Origin: Sphingobium cupriresistens
Lineage (GTDB): Bacteria; Pseudomonadota; Alphaproteobacteria; Sphingomonadales; Sphingomonadaceae
DNA length: 64,000 nucleotides
NCBI RefSeq assembly: GCF_004152865.1
Contig: NZ_SEOO01000010.1
Coordinates: forward strand, 47,971-111,970
Direction of reading: 5' to 3'
Shown: in pieces, positions 61,231 to 64,000 of the stretch
Layout: every line of letters starts with the position of its first letter
Numbering within the stretch: the first letter of the stretch is position 1
Position numbers and translations under genes: made by a program
Notes under the pieces: generated by a model
What the model was told of the DNA's origin: nothing
Databases searched by the model: none
What the model saw: only the letters and a program-made list of their open reading frames with translations

Positions 61231-61272
61231 CCAGACGCTCAGGGCCAGATACTCAGGGCCACATACTCAGGG
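61231..61272. repeat. Three tandem 14-bp repeats upstream of small exported protein
   Basis: CCAGACGCTCAGGG, CCAGATACTCAGGG and CCACATACTCAGGG are adjacent, ending 12 bp before the ATG at 61285. They may be slippage products in the leader or a post-transcriptional control site. The 233-bp region 61052-61284 has no gene. Confidence 0.7.
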
Positions 61273-61284
61273 AAGGACATCATC

Positions 61285-61545
61285 ATGAAGACCATTGCTT
61301 TCATCGCCGCCATTGCCGTCGCCACCGTCGCCGTTTCGGCCGCCAGCACGCCCGCCTTCGCTCAGGCCCAGGGCAATTTCGGCGCCGCCAAGGTGCGCTA
61401 TGACGTCAAGACCGACCGTTATTGTTTCAAGCAGGTGGTGACCGGATCGCTGATCCCCGTGACCCAGTGCCGCAGCAAGAGCGAATGGGCGCAGGCGGGG
61501 CTGACCATCAGCCACAAGCCCGCGGTGCGCTTCGCGCAGCGTTGA
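61285..61545 (+). CDS. Small exported hypothetical protein
   Basis: 86 residues. MKTIAFIAAIAVATVAVSAASTPAFAQA is a Sec signal peptide with cleavage near AFA-QA. The mature 58 residues (RYDVKTDRYCFKQVVTGSLIPVTQCRSKSEWAQAG) hold two cysteines, likely a disulfide. Similar small periplasmic proteins are common in sphingomonads without known function. Confidence 0.75.
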   Translation: MKTIAFIAAIAVATVAVSAASTPAFAQAQGNFGAAKVRYDVKTDRYCFKQVVTGSLIPVTQCRSKSEWAQAGLTISHKPAVRFAQR

Positions 61546-61589
61546 TCGCGCCGGGTCAAGCCAGGGGCGCGGGCCGTCAATGGGACGTT

Positions 61590-61790
61590 TCAGCTCTTGG
61601 GCGTGACCCATATCTCGACCGGTGCGACGAATTTGCCGGGCGCGGGCTTGCCGACATGAACGCGGTCGGCGGTGACCCGCTCACCGGTTTCCAGGTGGAA
61701 TGTCGCCCACGGCTTGGGCATCCGGCCAAAGCTCATCTTCTGGATGGCTTGGCCGGTGGCGCTGTTCATGATCGTTGCAATGATGGTCAT
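61590..61790 (-). CDS. Small hypothetical protein
   Basis: 66 residues from ATG 61790. Codon choice is strongly GC3-biased like the surrounding genes, which argues for a real gene. MNSATGQAIQKMSFGRMPKPWATFHLETGERVTADRVHVGKP has no signal peptide, membrane helix or recognised motif. It is convergent with the exported protein at 61285. The about 100 bp behind it (61791-61891) hold no gene. Confidence 0.55.
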   Translation of the reverse strand: MTIIATIMNSATGQAIQKMSFGRMPKPWATFHLETGERVTADRVHVGKPAPGKFVAPVEIWVTPKS

Positions 61791-61891
61791 CGACGCGCTC
61801 TAGCGCCGACCGCCCCGGCCCGTAAACACCGGAAGCGCCCCGATGGACGAACGGTCCATATCCTGCCCGCCCATCGGTGCGATGCGCCCGG

Positions 61892-62950
61892 TTACTGGAG
61901 ATAGGCGCGCTTCAATGCCGCGATATCGACGGCGGTGACGCCGATCTCCTGCTTCAGATAATTGTCGACCGAACCCCAGCGGGCGTCGATTTCCTCGAAC
62001 GCGCTGGCCAGGAACGCCTTGCCGTCGGCATCCTTGAGCGGTTGCGCCTTGGCATAGGCGGGATTGCTCTGATAGCGGGCGAACATCTGGGCGACCGGAT
62101 TGTCCGGGTAGAGCGCCGCATTGATCGGGGGCACCTCATATTGCGGCTGCCGATAGCTGGTCGACAGATGATAATCCGCCAGGATGACGTCGCGGGGCAC
62201 GCCAAGGGCGGACAGGATCATCGCGCTCGCAAAGCCGGTGCGGTCCTGCCCGGCGGAGCAATTATATTCCACCGGCCCTTCGTTGCGCTTCAATATGTCG
62301 AACAGGATGCGCAGTTGCGGCGCGAGCTGTTCAGGGAAGTTCCGATAGAGCGCACCGCCATTGCGCAGGTCGCCCTTGATCATCGCCGCCATTGAATAGC
62401 CTATCGTGGAGTAGGGGACGCCGTCGATCTGCGACGGTGCGAACTGCCGTTCCTCGTCCGATCGCAGATCGACCATGTTGCGCAGGCCCAGCGCCTGGAC
62501 CCGCGCCTTGTCGTCGGCGGTCAGCATGGCCGATCCGCCCGACCGATAGAGCAGGCCCCATTTGACCTGCTTGCCATCCTTGGTCCGATACCCGCCCAGA
62601 TCGCGGAAGTTGGACCCCTGCGCCAAGGGCACCAATCGTTCGGACAGGATCGTGACCTTGTTGTCGGCCCGGTCGCGCAGCAGGAAATAGGGCCGCTTGA
62701 CTGCGTCGACCGGAACGATCTCGCCGCCGTCGACATCGGCGGCCGACAGCAGTCGCGCCGACGCGATGTCCGCATCCGCCCGATCGGCGGCATAGACGTC
62801 GACTTTGGCGGCGCCCGACCAGCGCAATTGCATCTTGTCGCCGGCCAGCCGCTCCGCCGTCGCATCGGCGACGCGGGCTGATGCAGGCATGGCGGCGAAA
62901 GACAGGACGATCAGGGACGGGCCGGCCAGGGCCAGAATGATTTTCTTCAT
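61892..62950 (-). CDS. Exported tyrosine-protein phosphatase
   Basis: 352 residues with an N-terminal signal peptide (MKKIILALAGPSLIVLSFAAMPASA). A beta-rich N-domain (about 30-115) is followed by SNFRDLGGYRTKDGKQVKWGLLYRSGG and the active loop NCSAGQDRTGFASAM (Cys nucleophile and Arg). Family: Y_phosphatase3, as in the cytoplasmic protein at 34431 but periplasmic or secreted. It lies 16 bp behind the truncated TonB receptor and in the same direction, so the two may have formed a uptake unit in which a phosphorylated ligand is processed. Confidence 0.88.
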   Translation of the reverse strand: MKKIILALAGPSLIVLSFAAMPASARVADATAERLAGDKMQLRWSGAAKVDVYAADRADADIASARLLSAADVDGGEIVPVDAVKRPYFLLRDRADNKVTILSERLVPLAQGSNFRDLGGYRTKDGKQVKWGLLYRSGGSAMLTADDKARVQALGLRNMVDLRSDEERQFAPSQIDGVPYSTIGYSMAAMIKGDLRNGGALYRNFPEQLAPQLRILFDILKRNEGPVEYNCSAGQDRTGFASAMILSALGVPRDVILADYHLSTSYRQPQYEVPPINAALYPDNPVAQMFARYQSNPAYAKAQPLKDADGKAFLASAFEEIDARWGSVDNYLKQEIGVTAVDIAALKRAYLQ

Positions 62951-62966
62951 AGCTCTATCCTCTCGT

Positions 62967-64000
62967 TCAGAACTGGACGTTCACTTCGCCGCCGAATGTG
63001 CGCGGCTCGTTATAGATGGCGTATGTGCCCAGCGCGGCGCTGTAGTTGCGCAGGAACACGAACTGGTTGTCGAGCAGGTTGCGCGCCCATAGCGACACGC
63101 GCAGCTTCGCATTGTCCCGGCCCAAATCGATGTCGGCCAGCGACAGTCGGCCATTGACCAGGAAGGTGCGGTCGTTGAGCGTGGGATCGCTGGCGCTGCT
63201 ATATTGGCGGCTGGCGAAATTGGCGTCGAGATGCGCGAGGATCTTCGCGTCCCCGGCGACCGGCAGGCTGTAATCGATCGCGCCGCTGGACGAGTGTTTG
63301 GGCACATAGACCGGATAGACGGTGACCAGCGGATTGCCGGCAATGAAGGGGTTATGCGCCTGGGGCAGGCGGATGTCGGTCAGGGCGTAGCTGGCGGTCA
63401 GCGTCAGGCCGGTCGCTGGCGCCACCGTCAAGTCCGCTTCGAACCCCTTGATCCGGCCCGACCCGTCGACATTGACCGTTTCCAATGTGGTGCGGTTGAC
63501 ACCCGGCGTCACCGCGTTGAAATCGATCTGCACATTCTTATACTTGGTCGTATAGGCCGCAAGGTTGAGGCGGACCATATTGTCCAGCAGGTCCATCTTC
63601 GACCCGATTTCGAAACTGGACACCGATTCCGGCCCGAAGCTGCGATAGGTGAGCGAGCGCGAATTGGCGCCGCCCGCCTTGTAGCCGGTGCTCCACTTGC
63701 CATAGACATTGATATGGCGGCTCACATCATAGGCAAGCGTGACCAGCGGATCGAAACGATCGGACTTGAATGCCATCGGCACGTCGCCGGTGACGCCGTT
63801 GACGGTCGGCGTTGCGCCATTGACCTTGGTCAACTCGCCCTTCTTCTTGTCATGACTGTACCGTCCGCCCATCGTAACCGACCGGTTGAGGCCGCCTGCC
63901 TTGCTGTGATGTGAGCGCGTAAGAGACGTCCATAAGGACGTCGTTATGGACGTCCTGAGCCAAAGCGAGGGACGGCGGTGGAGATATTGGGCCGGGAACG
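62967..64000 (-). CDS. TonB-dependent receptor, C-terminal half (5' part missing or interrupted)
   Basis: The clear receptor reading covers about 62967-63911 and ends, C-terminally, in FGGEVNVQF. MGGRYSHDKKKGELTKVNG, VYGKWSTGYKAGGANSRSL, and SVSSFEIGSKMDLLDNMVRLNLAAYTTKYKNVQ are barrel motifs. Upstream of about 63905 (5' side) the frame stays open to the window edge but stops looking like a receptor (TSLWTSLTRSHHSK). A strong inverted repeat sits there. The plug, signal peptide and half of the barrel are absent from this window, so the gene is probably truncated or interrupted; an intact upstream part beyond the edge cannot be excluded. Confidence 0.7.
   Translation of the reverse strand, partial: FPAQYLHRRPSLWLRTSITTSLWTSLTRSHHSKAGGLNRSVTMGGRYSHDKKKGELTKVNGATPTVNGVTGDVPMAFKSDRFDPLVTLAYDVSRHINVYGKWSTGYKAGGANSRSLTYRSFGPESVSSFEIGSKMDLLDNMVRLNLAAYTTKYKNVQIDFNAVTPGVNRTTLETVNVDGSGRIKGFEADLTVAPATGLTLTASYALTDIRLPQAHNPFIAGNPLVTVYPVYVPKHSSSGAIDYSLPVAGDAKILAHLDANFASRQYSSASDPTLNDRTFLVNGRLSLADIDLGRDNAKLRVSLWARNLLDNQFVFLRNYSAALGTYAIYNEPRTFGGEVNVQF
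63925..63954. repeat. Inverted repeat at the break of the TonB receptor gene
   Basis: GACGTCCATAA (63925-63935) and TTATGGACGTC (63944-63954) are perfect inverted copies around an 8-base centre that itself contains GACGTC. It lies just where receptor similarity ends, consistent with a small inserted repeat or element end. Confidence 0.7.

Noticed and set aside
1..64000. CRISPR arrays, tRNA/rRNA genes, intact transposases or phage genes
   Set aside because: Looked for by eye through the window; no regularly spaced repeats, tRNA-like cloverleaf ends, rRNA stretches or transposase motifs were recognised.

Overview
The window looks like part of a sphingomonad (Sphingomonadales, Alphaproteobacteria) chromosome or large replicon. 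The evidence is high GC with strong GC3 bias, several TonB-dependent receptors of the sphingomonad type, and a dense mix of SDRs, Rieske-type proteins, a P450, an adrenodoxin-type ferredoxin, acyl-CoA enzymes and TetR/AraC/GntR/LuxR regulators. No rRNA, tRNA, CRISPR array or intact transposase was seen. Genus is an inference.

The most notable content is a complete-looking set of coenzyme F420 genes embedded in a catabolic region. fbiC (fused CofG/CofH, F0 synthase; 19717-22056) overlaps an SDR, which overlaps an F420H2:NADP+ oxidoreductase (22880-23536). An LLM-family (luciferase-like, F420-type) oxidoreductase and a large FAD oxidoreductase follow. cofE-cofD-cofC (50113-52336) form a tight run directly behind a cytochrome P450. 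Two further LLM-family enzymes lie at 26303-27379 and 36928-38010. The window therefore encodes F420 synthesis, F420 reduction and probable F420 users.

Layout. 1-12 kb: FAH-family hydrolase (cut by the left edge), GntR regulator, SDR plus acyl-CoA ligase, then a beta-oxidation operon (thiolase, FadB/J-like, acyl-CoA dehydrogenase, MaoC hydratase, SDR), and an opposite SDR/MDR pair. 12-19.6 kb: a MalT-like LuxR activator, a beta-keto acid cleavage enzyme, an alpha-methylacyl-CoA racemase and a TonB receptor. 19.7-27.4 kb: F420 locus 1. 27.4-32 kb: two complementary half Rieske oxygenases under a TetR regulator, a ferredoxin and a sulfotransferase-family protein. 32-42.4 kb: AraC regulator, then a long run (SDR, VOC, phosphatase, DUF1214, SnoaL, LLM, APH-like kinase), MFS carrier, dehydrogenase and CMD protein. 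42.4-52.3 kb: MFS, AraC, TonB receptor, SDR, SnoaL, P450 and cofEDC. 52.5-64 kb: a more housekeeping-like flank with pntAB transhydrogenase, TetR, acyl-CoA dehydrogenase, a GGDEF protein and a secreted phosphatase, plus decayed genes (speD remnant, two TonB-receptor remnants).

A working model (inference): TonB receptors and MFS carriers import a hydrophobic, probably branched or alicyclic substrate. P450/ferredoxin and the split Rieske pair oxidise it, SDR and F420 enzymes carry out redox steps, and CoA ligase, racemase and beta-oxidation shorten it. A recurring palindrome, CCTRYC-N4-GRYAGG, occurs at nine sites in front of these operons and suggests one regulon. The substrate cannot be named from sequence alone.
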